Source: an uncultured Pirellulaceae bacterium
Lineage (GTDB): Bacteria > Planctomycetota > Planctomycetia > Pirellulales > Pirellulaceae
Assembly: GCA_937929805.1 (NCBI GenBank)
Contig: CALFUT010000037.1
Coordinates: forward strand, 1-64,000
DNA length: 64,000 nucleotides
Direction: 5' to 3'
Part shown: positions 17,069 to 27,000 of the stretch, piece by piece
Position numbering within the stretch: the stretch's first letter is position 1
Layout of the letters: each line of letters begins with the position of its first letter
Notes under the pieces: generated by a model
Databases searched by the model: none
What the model was told of the DNA's origin: nothing
What the model saw: the letters and a program-made list of their open reading frames with translations, nothing else
Program-made: the position numbers and the translations under genes

Positions 17069-17766
17069 TTGAAAAACTAAGATCAAACGTTGGATTGGTA
17101 CGTGAACGAATTGCTGCATCCGCCAAGCGTTCGGGCAGATCTGCAGACGATGTCACGCTTGTCGCCGTCACAAAGTATGTCGACTCCGTAGTTACCGAAG
17201 CGCTTTTTCAAGCGGGTTGCGAGGATCTGGGTGAGAACCGACCGCAGGTTTTGTGGGACAAAGCCGATGCAATCGGTCAACCTGATCTGAAGTGGCATCT
17301 AATCGGGCATTTGCAGCGAAACAAGGTCGCTCGGACCGCTCCAATCACGTCGCTGATTCACTCGGTCGACAGCAACCGTTTGCTGAACTCGATCAACTCA
17401 GTCGGCGTCGATTTAGGAAGACCGATTCACGTGCTGCTGGAGGCAAAAATTTCAGGAGACGAAGCGAAGCATGGGTACGACGAACCGGGGCTTGCCGACG
17501 CGTTGGAGTACGCGACCTCATTGAAGAACGTGCATGTCTCGGGTCTGATGGGAATGGCTGGGTTGGGCTTGGAAGAATCAGAAACCCGGCAGCAGTTTGC
17601 TCATCTTCGTGAGCTGAAAGAAAAGTACGCCAGCCAATCGTCAGCCAACATCGAGCTGAAAGAACTGTCGATGGGGATGAGCAACGATTTCGAATGGGCG
17701 ATCGAAGAAGGCGCCACGATCGTTCGCGTGGGTTCGTTGTTGCTGGAAGGCGTCTTGTCGAATTGA
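17065..17766 (+). CDS. PLP homeostasis protein, YggS family
   Basis: 233 residues, the usual length for this fold-type III PLP-binding family. The PLP lysine is in VAVTKYVD (about residue 37). Further motifs are LGENRPQ, WHLIGHLQRNK and SMGMSNDFEWAIEEGATIVRVGS, the last binding the PLP phosphate. Members buffer free pyridoxal phosphate and affect amino-acid pools rather than catalysing a known reaction. The ATG overlaps the upstream stop codon (ATGA). It ends 56 bp from the convergent POT transporter gene. Confidence 0.93.
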   Translation: MIEKLRSNVGLVRERIAASAKRSGRSADDVTLVAVTKYVDSVVTEALFQAGCEDLGENRPQVLWDKADAIGQPDLKWHLIGHLQRNKVARTAPITSLIHSVDSNRLLNSINSVGVDLGRPIHVLLEAKISGDEAKHGYDEPGLADALEYATSLKNVHVSGLMGMAGLGLEESETRQQFAHLRELKEKYASQSSANIELKELSMGMSNDFEWAIEEGATIVRVGSLLLEGVLSN

Positions 17767-17822
17767 TTTGAGTCTGGCGAGAACAGGATTGAGCGCTCGC
17801 GTGTTCCGTAGGCCGAACATGT

Positions 17823-19385
17823 CTAATCGATTCCATGCATCTTGCGTTTAAGCCAACCGCCCATCAGCAGCATGATAATCCCTGCAATTGCAGGAATCGC
17901 GGTGAAGACTAGGAAGAACGTCGAAAGTCCGTAGTGTTCCGAGATGCGATCGATGTAGCTTCCAGAAAACCCGGCCAGAAGGTTCGCGACAAACGAGGCC
18001 CCGAACCAGATGCCGAACATCAGGCCAACCAGTCTCGTTGGAGTAAGCTTGCTGACGTATGAGAGCCCAACGGGAGAAACGCACAGCTCACCAAGCGTGT
18101 GCAGCAGGTAGGCTCCGATTAACCACCAGACACTGACCGATGCGGTTGTCGCGCCTTTCTCAATGTCGGAACTACCCAACGCCAATACGCCGAAGCCAAG
18201 ACCAAGCAAGACTAGCCCGATCGCAAATTTCACCGGCGCCGACGGATTCAGGCGGCTGTTCCAGATTTTGCTGAACAGCGGCGCGAAGGCGATAATGAAA
18301 AAGGAATTTAGAATGCCAAACCAAGAAGCCGGAATTTCCGTTTCCGATTCTTGGGTTTGGTATTGCGAGGCAAGCATCCAGATAGCAATGATCCAAACGA
18401 TCAGAAAGCTGATACCGATTGAGATGTTGCTCAATGGGATTTTGGCAAACGTTTTGCCAAACAGTTTGAATAATACGTAGGTAACAATTCCCAACGGGGC
18501 GATCGTCAAAAGGGCGTTGGCCACAAAAAACCACAGCGCCGAGTCATCCGTCAGCACACGTGAAGTGTAATCTTTGGCAAAAATGCTCATCGACCCACCC
18601 GCCTGCTCGAACGCCATCCAGAAGAAGATTGTGAAGAATGAGAGCACGGCGACTACCGTCAAGCGATCTTTCCCGACCTTTCCAATAGCGTGATCTTCTT
18701 TCTCATTGGTTTCGGAGACCTTGTTAACGGCGCTGAATCCTCGGGTTCCAATATCTCCAAAAATTGACTGTCCTAGAAAAAACATGACCATGCCAAGCGC
18801 CATGAAGATTCCCGCCAAACCAAACCCGTAGCTCCAAGCGACTTGTTCCCCAATGAACCCGCAGAGCAGAATGCCGAGAAACGCACCTGCGTTAATACCC
18901 ATATAAAAGATTGTGTAAGCGCCGTCTTTTTTTCGCTCGTCGTCGGAATAAAGCTGGCCAACCATGGAGGAAATATTTGGTTTGAACAGTCCATTGCCCA
19001 CGATCAGCAAGCCTAGCCCAGCGTAAAACGCGTCCGAAGTTTCCAACGCCATCGAAGCGTGCCCGAGCGTCATCAGCAGCGCACCCAACAAAACCGCGAT
19101 TCGATAGCCGAAGACTCGATCAGCTAGGAGGCCACCGAAGATTGGGGTCAAGTAAACCAAGCCGGTATACCAGCCATAGAGTTTTAGCGCGTCTTCGCGA
19201 CTCCAACCCCAACCGCCGTCAGCAATTTCACTGACCAAGAAGATCGTCAAAAGCGCTCGCATTCCGTAGTAGCTAAAACGCTCCCACATTTCGGTGAAAA
19301 ACAGCAGGAACAGGCCAGGCTTGTGTCCGAAGATTGAATCGATGTCTTCGCCACCCACTGGAGACGGAAGAGTGGTGTCAGTCAT
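17823..19385 (-). CDS. POT family proton-dependent oligopeptide transporter
   Basis: 520 residues from the ATG at 19385 (a GTG at 19430 would add 15). About 14 TM helices are present, as in bacterial PTR2/POT members. Signature features are FFTEMWERFSYYGMRA in helix 1 (the ExxERFxYYG proton-coupling motif) and FYMGINAGAFLG in the helix 5 region. The later GELCVSPVGLSYVSKLTP stretch is the second POT signature. It takes up di- and tripeptides with protons. It is preceded upstream by the terminator at 19480-19506 and is therefore transcribed on its own. Confidence 0.94.
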   Translation of the reverse strand: MTDTTLPSPVGGEDIDSIFGHKPGLFLLFFTEMWERFSYYGMRALLTIFLVSEIADGGWGWSREDALKLYGWYTGLVYLTPIFGGLLADRVFGYRIAVLLGALLMTLGHASMALETSDAFYAGLGLLIVGNGLFKPNISSMVGQLYSDDERKKDGAYTIFYMGINAGAFLGILLCGFIGEQVAWSYGFGLAGIFMALGMVMFFLGQSIFGDIGTRGFSAVNKVSETNEKEDHAIGKVGKDRLTVVAVLSFFTIFFWMAFEQAGGSMSIFAKDYTSRVLTDDSALWFFVANALLTIAPLGIVTYVLFKLFGKTFAKIPLSNISIGISFLIVWIIAIWMLASQYQTQESETEIPASWFGILNSFFIIAFAPLFSKIWNSRLNPSAPVKFAIGLVLLGLGFGVLALGSSDIEKGATTASVSVWWLIGAYLLHTLGELCVSPVGLSYVSKLTPTRLVGLMFGIWFGASFVANLLAGFSGSYIDRISEHYGLSTFFLVFTAIPAIAGIIMLLMGGWLKRKMHGID

Positions 19386-19479
19386 AGCTGGAGTGTCCTG
19401 ATCGATTGCGGTGGGTTGACGCAGCGACACGTCTCCGCTGCCGCGTAAAGCCGCATTCTAAACTGATTCACCGATACGC

Positions 19480-19506
19480 AAAAAGCCCGAGTTTTAAGCT
19501 CGGGCT
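19480..19506 (-). terminator. Rho-independent terminator of the small secreted protein gene
   Basis: Read on the minus strand, the perfect 8-bp stem agcccgag/ctcgggct (19499-19506 with 19484-19491) has a 7-base loop and is followed by a T-run at 19484-19480. It lies 98 bp beyond the stop at 19604, just before the POT transporter start. Confidence 0.8.
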
Positions 19507-19603
19507 CACGTCTCGATGCAAAATTTGTCGGTCAATCTGGCTCGTAGAGGCCTGTGCTTGGTGAAAATGGATCAACAACGGTGATTATCGAGGTGATTGA
19601 ATT

Positions 19604-20041
19604 TTAATGATACAGCACGCACGCGTACCAACAGCCGTCATTGCCTTTCGCAACGCCGATCTGTGATACCGGGCGTGTGCCCCAATAGCAGCAGCTTTGA
19701 ATCGCTGATTGAGCCGATTGGTTAGACCAGCCCACGCCCTCGTACTTGGCGCCACCAAGTCCGCCACCAAGATGGCCGCGTAAACCCATGTTGGCGGCAC
19801 GTTGGGCTTTCGATTGAGCTAACCCAGAACCGGCGGTTGTTGAGAACGCCGGTGAACTTAAATGGGTTGTTCGTTGGATCGTGGGCGGCACCGTCGGTGT
19901 TGAGTAGTAGCTTGCCGTCGAGGCGTTTCGGTAAATTGTGTTTGCTGGCGTCGCGTAGGTGGCCCGAACAACTTGGGCTTCTGCCATCGAGCCAATTGAA
20001 AGTAGTAAAATCACTAAACCGAGTAATCCGTTAATCTTCAT
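19604..20041 (-). CDS. Small secreted Cys-containing protein, planctomycete type
   Basis: 145 residues from the ATG at 20041 with GAGAAA upstream. A clear signal peptide (MKINGLLGLVILLLSIGSMAEA, cleaved about residue 22) is followed by a Ser/Thr/Tyr-rich linker. A compact C-terminal domain of about 60 residues contains GHLGGGLGGAKYEGVG, SAIQSCCYWGTRP and GCWYACVLYH. The paired CC and the CWYAC motif suggest disulfides. Similar small exported proteins occur in planctomycetes, but I know no function. It is monocistronic, with its own terminator. The longer reading frame to 20164 lacks sense as a signal-bearing protein. Confidence 0.75.
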   Translation of the reverse strand: MKINGLLGLVILLLSIGSMAEAQVVRATYATPANTIYRNASTASYYSTPTVPPTIQRTTHLSSPAFSTTAGSGLAQSKAQRAANMGLRGHLGGGLGGAKYEGVGWSNQSAQSAIQSCCYWGTRPVSQIGVAKGNDGCWYACVLYH

Positions 20042-20352
20042 TGCGTTTCTCACTGAAACAATGGGCTCGTCGCAGAGCCCGAATTCAAATTCCAAAACCG
20101 CGGAGGTTCGCGACGTTGGAAACGATAGGTCTTTGCCACAAAGGTTTCGTGGACTGGAAAACAATGGCCGCGTGTCAGAAAGATCCGTCGTTCAGCTGAC
20201 AACCGGATCCGATTCCTCAATCGCTGCTTATTTCAAGAAGCCACAAACGCTCGTGGTCGCGGAAAGTTTCGCGAATTGACTGAATGTGAGATGAAGTGCT
20301 GTCTTTTCACATGAACAGCGGAAAGCCGTTGCGGGGCCGCGAAATTTCAAAC
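20042..20352. other. Intergenic region without a recognised gene
   Basis: About 310 bp between the citrate synthase terminator and the start of the small secreted protein. It must carry the promoter of the latter, but I cannot pick convincing -35/-10 boxes. The open frames across it are short and have no coding character. A partly self-complementary stretch (tgtgagatgaag ... cttttcaca, about 20286-20312) is the only structure noticed. Confidence 0.3.
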
Positions 20353-20387
20353 AAAAAAACGCAGTTCTGAACGTGTCAGAACTGCGT
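20353..20387 (-). terminator. Rho-independent terminator of gltA
   Basis: On the minus strand a perfect 12-bp stem, acgcagttctga (20359-20370 on the plus strand) with tcagaactgcgt (20376-20387), encloses a 5-base loop. It is followed by seven T residues (20353-20359). It starts 26 bp after the citrate synthase stop codon. This is the strongest terminator in the window. Confidence 0.9.
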
Positions 20388-20413
20388 ATGAATTTCAAAA
20401 TAGATCGAGCGGG

Positions 20414-21703
20414 CTATTTGCGATCTTCAAGTGGAACGAATGAGCGTTCGGTTGGGCCGGTGTAGATCTGGCGAGGGCGACAGATACGCGACGTGGGCGA
20501 ATTTTGCATTTCTTTCCAGTGAGCGATCCAACCTGGTAGGCGGCCAATCGCGAACAAAACGGTAAACATCTCCACCGGGATTCCCATGGCTCGATAAATC
20601 ACGCCCGAGTAGAAGTCGACGTTCGGATACAAGTTACGTTTGATGAAGTACTCATCCTCCAACGCGACCTTCTCCAGTTTCTGAGCGATTTCGAACAACG
20701 GGTCGTCGATGTTCAGTTTTTCTAGCAGGCTATCACAAGCTGACTTGATCAGTTTGGCTCGAGGGTCAAAATTCTTGTACACGCGGTGACCGAAGCCCAT
20801 CAATCGGAAACCATTTTCCTTGTCCTTCGCCATGGCGACGTACTTTTCAACGTCACCACCATCTTCGGCGATCTGGTTCAGCATCCGCACGACCTTTTCA
20901 TTGGCTCCACCGTGCAGCGGGCCCCACAGAGCGCAAATTCCAGCAGAGATCGAAGCGAACAGGTTCGCGTCCGCGGACCCAACCATTCGCACCGTGGACG
21001 TGCTGCAATTCTGCTCGTGATCCGCATGAACAATCAGCAGCATGTTCAACGCTTTGATAAACACCGGATCCGACTTGTATTCCTCGCAAGGAACAGAAAA
21101 CATCATCTGCAAAAAGTTCTCGCAGTAGGAACTTTTGTTTTGCGGGTAGATGAACGGTTGGCCTAACGACTTTTTATGAGCATAGGCAGCGATGGTGGGA
21201 AGCTTCGCCAGCAAACGGTGAATCGAAATTTCCACCTGCTTCGGATCGTGCGGATCGAGTGAATCCTGATAGAAGGTCGACATGGCTCCAACGACGCTAG
21301 ACAAAATCGCCATCGGGTGAGCGTCACGGGGGAACCCATCGTAAAAAGACTTCAGGTCTTCGTGCAGCATCGTGTGATTGCTAATCGAATCCCGGAACCG
21401 CGAAACCTGTTCCTCGGTTGGCAGTTCGCCGTAAATTAATAACCAAGCAACCTCGATAAAGTCACACTTGCTGGTCAGTTCTTCGATTGGATAGCCGCGG
21501 TATCGAAGCACCCCTTTCTCGCCATCCAAAAACGTAATATCGCTGGAGGTCGAACCCGTGTTGACGTAGCCAACGTCCAACGTGACCATCCCGGTTTCCT
21601 TCCTCAGGACGCCGATATCAATGCCTTCTTCGTTCTCGGAGCCTGTAATGACAGGCAGTTCAAGTTCTTTGTCACCTGCGGATAATTTGACGACTTTCGT
21701 CAT
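20414..21703 (-). CDS. gltA: Citrate synthase (type II)
   Basis: 429 residues, the usual length of the hexameric bacterial form. It condenses oxaloacetate and acetyl-CoA in the TCA cycle, in the cytoplasm. Catalytic residues are His264 (GPLHGGANE), His306 (GFGHRVYK) and Asp363 (VDFYSG). The HADHEQNCSTSTVRMVGS block and the C-terminal GRLPGWIAHWKEM and RPRQIYTG segments are typical. The N-terminal small domain (DVGYVNTGSTSSDITFLDGEKG) is the one found in NADH-sensitive enzymes. It has a strong terminator and an untranslated upstream of 236 bp, so it is a single-gene unit. Confidence 0.98.
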   Translation of the reverse strand: MTKVVKLSAGDKELELPVITGSENEEGIDIGVLRKETGMVTLDVGYVNTGSTSSDITFLDGEKGVLRYRGYPIEELTSKCDFIEVAWLLIYGELPTEEQVSRFRDSISNHTMLHEDLKSFYDGFPRDAHPMAILSSVVGAMSTFYQDSLDPHDPKQVEISIHRLLAKLPTIAAYAHKKSLGQPFIYPQNKSSYCENFLQMMFSVPCEEYKSDPVFIKALNMLLIVHADHEQNCSTSTVRMVGSADANLFASISAGICALWGPLHGGANEKVVRMLNQIAEDGGDVEKYVAMAKDKENGFRLMGFGHRVYKNFDPRAKLIKSACDSLLEKLNIDDPLFEIAQKLEKVALEDEYFIKRNLYPNVDFYSGVIYRAMGIPVEMFTVLFAIGRLPGWIAHWKEMQNSPTSRICRPRQIYTGPTERSFVPLEDRK

Positions 21704-21939
21704 GGAGATCGTTCCTGATGCGTGGGATTTGCGACGCGAATACGAATAATACCCCTAGCTTAGCGTTTTTTTACCAGTTGCGAAACTCGACTGAATGTGC
21801 GAATCCTACCGAAAAGAGTCGGCCGTTAGTCGATAGCGGCGTGGCAAATCACGCCGTGGCGGACGGAGGGAAGGCGGAGGATTTGCTGCTGACTGCGGGC
21901 AGCGGGTCGGCAGAAAAAAGTCAGCAGGTGAAGTGGCTG

Positions 21940-23901
21940 CTATTCAAGCAATGAGCCACTTTGCCGCGAGGCAACATCGTTCGTTTCGAACGGGAAGTAC
22001 TCGACCGGAATCCGCTTCTTCAATTCGACCAGATGAGCTTCAAACGCGTCGTTCTGCATTTTTTCCTTGAGCCGTTTCTTGATGTCCACTTGAGCTTCGC
22101 TGAACGGTTTGATTCCTGCCTCTTGGCGATCGATCACGCGAACGATATGAAGCCCGTCGCGAGTCTCGATCACGTCGCTCAATTTGCCGATCGGAAGCGC
22201 GAAGATTGCTTCATCCAATTCTTTCAGAACCAAGGCATCGCGTCCCGTCCAGTTGTGTTGCCCACCTTCGCTGGCCCGAAAACCGTGTGATTCTTTCTTT
22301 GCAACGGCCGACAAACTGGCTCCGTTAACAATTCGATTTCCAATCTCAACGATCTGTTGATACGCTTCATCACGATCAGCAAAGCGATCGAAACGGACCA
22401 TAATTTGTTCCCATTTTGACTTCTCGGCGATCTTGTATGCGTCGATGTTGGCTCGATACTCGTCCAGTAGCTGCTGGTGAGTGATCTCCCTGTTTAGGTT
22501 CAGTTTTTCCGAAATGAAGTATCGAGTCAGCTGCTCACGTGCCCACGTGTCCCGCCGCTTTCGAAGTGATGAACCCATGCTTCGTAGCAAGCGATCGTAG
22601 TCTCCGGCATCTTTAACTTTCACTTTTTTCAGCAGGTCGGGAAGTGCTTTTTCGTCGAACTCCTTGGCCGCCGATTTGACAATGTCCTCGATATTTGCTT
22701 CCTCGGGCAAGTCCTGCAACGCGCCGACGTACAGCATTTTTTCGTTTACCATTTTCGGCAACAGCTTCTTGACTAAATCCCGCCGCGCCTTCACCTTCTG
22801 CGATTCGGGGGCTCCGCCCATGTGTCGTTCGATCAGCTGATTGACTTCAAGCAGCGTGTCGCCCACGAAAATCGGTTCTCCGCCGACCAACGCCAACAAT
22901 TGAGTTCGCTCGAAGGTTTCGGATCCCGATGGGACGCGATTCGACGAACCATCAGCGTATTGCGACGTTGAGGCTGAGCCATTTTGGGCAGACGCCTTCT
23001 TTTTCTTCGGCACAAATGGCTCGGCCGAGTCGAAACTAAGCTTGTTACCCGCAGGCAGAACATTTTCGGGTTTTAGCTTTTTTGTTTGCGATCCAAGCTT
23101 GGACGGTTTTTGGGCGAAATCCGATTTGCTTTTTGGTTTCGTTAGCTTCGGAGCGGTGACCTTGGGCGTTGCTTTCGCCACCGACTTGGCCGCTGCTTTG
23201 AGGTCGGCGATGACCGGTTTGGCGATGGGACGGGGGATCGTCAGTTTCGGGGCGAGTGTCTGGCTGGGCGCGGGTTGCAGTGTGTTGCCGCTTGCTTTCG
23301 AGGCTGAACCAGCAAACGAATTTGAGACCATCTTGTTGACATTGGTTGCCACCGGAGAAATCGTGTTGGGGCGAATGATTGAATTGCTGGGTTTCGATTT
23401 TTGCAGCTGCGCTTGTGCGGCTTCGGTCAACGCGAACCCCGGAGTTGTGGCGGGCGGCTTCGCTGCTTGCGGGCCCGGTTGCTGCAGCCACGGAATCGGG
23501 GTGTGCGTCAGCTCGCTGGGATTGTAGCCGGGGGCGACGGGCGTGCGAGGCGGCTCCCAAGTTTCGGCTGCCATCAGCGAACGTACGCTGTTTTTCTTTT
23601 TCGAAGTAGCTGCGTTGGGCGTCGGCTGAACGTAAACGGGAGTGCCGGGCGGAGTCCAGCTGTTGGTCGGGTTCGGGGCCGCAGTTGCCGGCGAATCAAG
23701 CGTGATCTCGGGCGTGTAGTACGGATCGGGCGTGTAGGTTGAATCGTTTTGCGACGGTGTGATCGTTTCGAAACTCGCAGCAGGCGCGAAATCGTTGCCG
23801 GGTTGAGCCACCGCAGTTGCAGAGACCAGCGTGAAGCAGCAAGCCAGTACCGTAACTTTGGAAATATTCACCGCTATGCTGGGAAGCCAATCTCTGTTCA
23901 T
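21940..23901 (-). CDS. Exported parvulin-type peptidyl-prolyl isomerase (SurA/PrsA-like)
   Basis: 653 residues from the ATG at 23901, which has GGCGG upstream. A signal peptide (ISKVTVLACCFTLVSATAVAQ) is followed by a long disordered region of about 300 residues rich in Pro, Ala, Lys and Ser. A SurA-N-like helical domain begins around TQLLALVGGEPIFVGDTLLEVNQLI. The parvulin domain follows at KWEQIMVRFDRFADRDEAYQ through IETRDGLHIVRVIDR, with the conserved GGQHNW-type turn. The likely role is folding of exported proteins in the periplasm. The C-terminus is a short acidic tail. It is downstream of mfd with 134 bp between. Confidence 0.88.
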   Translation of the reverse strand: MNRDWLPSIAVNISKVTVLACCFTLVSATAVAQPGNDFAPAASFETITPSQNDSTYTPDPYYTPEITLDSPATAAPNPTNSWTPPGTPVYVQPTPNAATSKKKNSVRSLMAAETWEPPRTPVAPGYNPSELTHTPIPWLQQPGPQAAKPPATTPGFALTEAAQAQLQKSKPSNSIIRPNTISPVATNVNKMVSNSFAGSASKASGNTLQPAPSQTLAPKLTIPRPIAKPVIADLKAAAKSVAKATPKVTAPKLTKPKSKSDFAQKPSKLGSQTKKLKPENVLPAGNKLSFDSAEPFVPKKKKASAQNGSASTSQYADGSSNRVPSGSETFERTQLLALVGGEPIFVGDTLLEVNQLIERHMGGAPESQKVKARRDLVKKLLPKMVNEKMLYVGALQDLPEEANIEDIVKSAAKEFDEKALPDLLKKVKVKDAGDYDRLLRSMGSSLRKRRDTWAREQLTRYFISEKLNLNREITHQQLLDEYRANIDAYKIAEKSKWEQIMVRFDRFADRDEAYQQIVEIGNRIVNGASLSAVAKKESHGFRASEGGQHNWTGRDALVLKELDEAIFALPIGKLSDVIETRDGLHIVRVIDRQEAGIKPFSEAQVDIKKRLKEKMQNDAFEAHLVELKKRIPVEYFPFETNDVASRQSGSLLE

Positions 23902-24035
23902 GTTTCCGCCAGAGTTTATCAATGAGTTCGCGTTTCGATGGATCAAAACGTCCGCCTGCGGATGGTAGCCCTGTTGCTGCGGCACACATTTTGCGCAGCA
24001 ACCGGCGCAGATTTGGACGGCGAACAGTAGGAGGT

Positions 24036-27000
24036 TCAGGTCGCTGGCTGCAAGAGCGATTTCACAAGTGATAGCATTTTGTCGGGCTCGATTTTCGCCG
24101 ACTTCAGCGTGACCAGTGCCGTTTGGTCATCAATAACCCGCAGCACCTTTCGTCCTTCGGCCAGTTGCTCGAACCGGCGACGGTCCTGAAACTTGAAGGT
24201 CAGGTATTTGTCCTGAAGGTAAATGGCCGTGACCTGCCAAACGGCCGCTTCCAGTTTCAGCTGGCAGAGTCGCATCAGTCGAGCGGCAGGTTCGGGCAGT
24301 GGTCCAAACCGATCGATGATCTCGGCTTCTAGTTCATCCACCTGTTCAAACTTTTCCAATCGAGTCAGTCGGCGATAGAGGTCGATCTTTTGCCGACGAT
24401 CGCTGACGTATTCATCCGGCAGAAACGCCGCGACGGGAAGATCGACTTCCACGTGAATCGAAAGCTTGGCTGGCATGTGCTTGAGTCGCCGAACGGCTTT
24501 CTCCAGCAGTTGGCAGTAAAGCTCATATCCAATCGTCGCGATGTGACCCGACTGCTGAGTCCCCAGCAAGTTGCCCGCGCCGCGGATTTCAAGGTCTCGC
24601 ATCGAGATCGCGAAACCGGCACCCATCTCGCTGAACGTTTCGATCGCCTGCAATCGTTTGCCGGCCGTCGGATTGAGGTGCTTGTGCGGTTCGATCATCA
24701 AATAGCAGAACGCTTGGTGTTTGTACCGCCCCACCCTTCCCCGCAGTTGGTGCAAATCGGAAAGTCCGTATCGGTCGGCTTCGTTGATGAAGATCGTATT
24801 GGCATTGGGGATGTCTAGGCCGCTTTCGATGATCGTCGTCGCCAGTAGGATGTCGTACTTGCCCCCGATAAAGTCGTTCATCACGTCTTCCAGTTCGTCC
24901 GTCGGCATTTGACCATGCCCGACAACGATGGACGCTTCGGGGACGATCGAGCGAAGGCGTTCTTCGATCACGCGAATGTCGTTGACGCGGTTGTGAACAA
25001 AGTAAGTCTGCCCGCCACGGCTTAGCTCCCGCAAAATCGCTTCCCGGATGACTTTGCTGTTGAACCGCAGCACTTTCGTTTCGACGGCCGAACGTTCTTC
25101 GGGGGCGGTTTCTAGGTTGGAGATGTCCCGGACTCCGACCAGCGACATGTGAAGTGTTCGCGGGATCGGCGTGGCGGACAGGGTCAGCACGTCGACACTG
25201 TTGCGGAGCGTTTTTAGACGCTCTTTGTGTTGAACTCCAAAGCGTTGCTCTTCGTCAATAATCACTAGGCCCAAGTTGTGGAACTTGACATCTTTAGAAA
25301 CAAGGCGATGCGTTCCGATAGCGATGTCGACTCTGCCCGACGCGATGCCGGCCAAGTTCTCTTTCATTTCTGCCGTGCTGCAGAACCGGCTGAGCTTGGC
25401 GATCGAAAGCGGGAACTCGCCCATCCGTTCGTTGAAATTCTTGTAGTGCTGTTCGGCCAGAATGGTTGTGGGGACAAGAATGCCAACCTGAAACCCGTTT
25501 TCGACTGCTTTAAAAGCCGCCCGCATCGCGACTTCGGTTTTGCCAAATCCAACATCTCCGCACAGCAACCGATCCATCGGAGCCGCTCGTTGCATGTCTT
25601 CTTTGATTGCTTCGATCGCGGTCAGCTGGTCCGGCGTTTCTCGATAAGGAAACGAGTGTTCGAACTCCGCCTGCCATGTCGTGTCGGCTCCAAAGGCAAT
25701 TCCCGGCCGCCCGTCGCGTGTGGCTTGAAGCTCGATCATCTCGGACGCGAGGTCCTCGATCTCGTTCTGAACCGACGCCTTCTGCTTCGCCCACGTCTTG
25801 CCACCGATTTTGGCCAACACGGGACGAGTCTTACTGCCGCCAATGTATTTTTGAACGAGGTCGATCTTCGACGCCGGCACGTACATCCGAGTGCCGCCGT
25901 AAAATTCTAGCTCCAAGTGTTCGGTTCGTTGCCCATCTTTGTCGAGCATCTTCAAGCCGCGAAACCGACCGATCCCGTGCGACAGATGCACCACAAGGTC
26001 ACCTTCACGCAAGTCCATGAAGCTGTCGATCGCCTTGCCCAGCTTTTTGCGACCACGGCGACGTAACTCCGTCCGATGGAACATCTGATCGCAGCCAACA
26101 ACAACGGTCCGCTGATCCCGCAACCGATAACCGTCATGCACGCAGCCGACGCCCAGATGAATTCGCCCAGCTTGAAACGCTGCCGTGGTCGACAAAATTT
26201 CAGTCACGCGAGCCAATTCGCCTTCGACGCGAGCGACCACGATCACATCCGCCGGATTTCCGCTTGGATCGATCCCAATGCGGTCCACCTGCAAACGCAA
26301 ATCGCCAATGTCACCACTGAATTGCTCGACCGAATCAACCGGCAACTGCCAGCGTGCACCTAGGTGACCCGATGTGACTTCGCTGGCGGTCGCGGCGGCC
26401 AGATGAGCCAGCTCTTTCTGAGTTTGCTCCCAGCCAATCAGTTCATCAGGGTTCGGGCATCGCTCGATGGCTCGTTCTGCTTTTTCTCGCAGGCCGTCCG
26501 GTTCGATGTACAGGACGACCGTTTTGTTTGGCAGGTACCGAGCGAACGGTTCGGTCTCGGTGCGGCTCTTGTCAAACACCGAAACTTCGATCTGGCTGAA
26601 GCTTGCGACACTTCGTTGGGTCGCGGTGTCAAACTGGCGGAGCGATTCGACTTCGTCGTCAAAGAGTTCGATTCGAACCGGCCCAACCCAGTCGGCCGCA
26701 AACACATCGATGATCCCGCCGCGATGCGAGAACTCGCCGGGTAGCTCGACAGCGCTGGTTGGGTGGAACCCGTGCTCGGTCAGCCAAGTGACGAAATCAT
26801 TCACGTCAATGACGTCGCCCTCAGCGATGCGTCGCACGTTGCCTCGTAGGTCGTCTTCTGCCGGGACGGGCTGCATGAGCGCATCGACGGTCGTCACGAT
26901 GATTGGAGGTTGCTCGCCCGCCATCAGCGATTTGACCATCCGTAGACGGTCGCCGAACTCCAGATCGATCGCCAAGCTGTTAGCGGCACGCGGCAAGCAA

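Noticed and set aside
25278-25910. 210-residue plus-strand frame
   Set aside because: Antisense shadow of mfd, with Arg-rich composition typical of such shadows.
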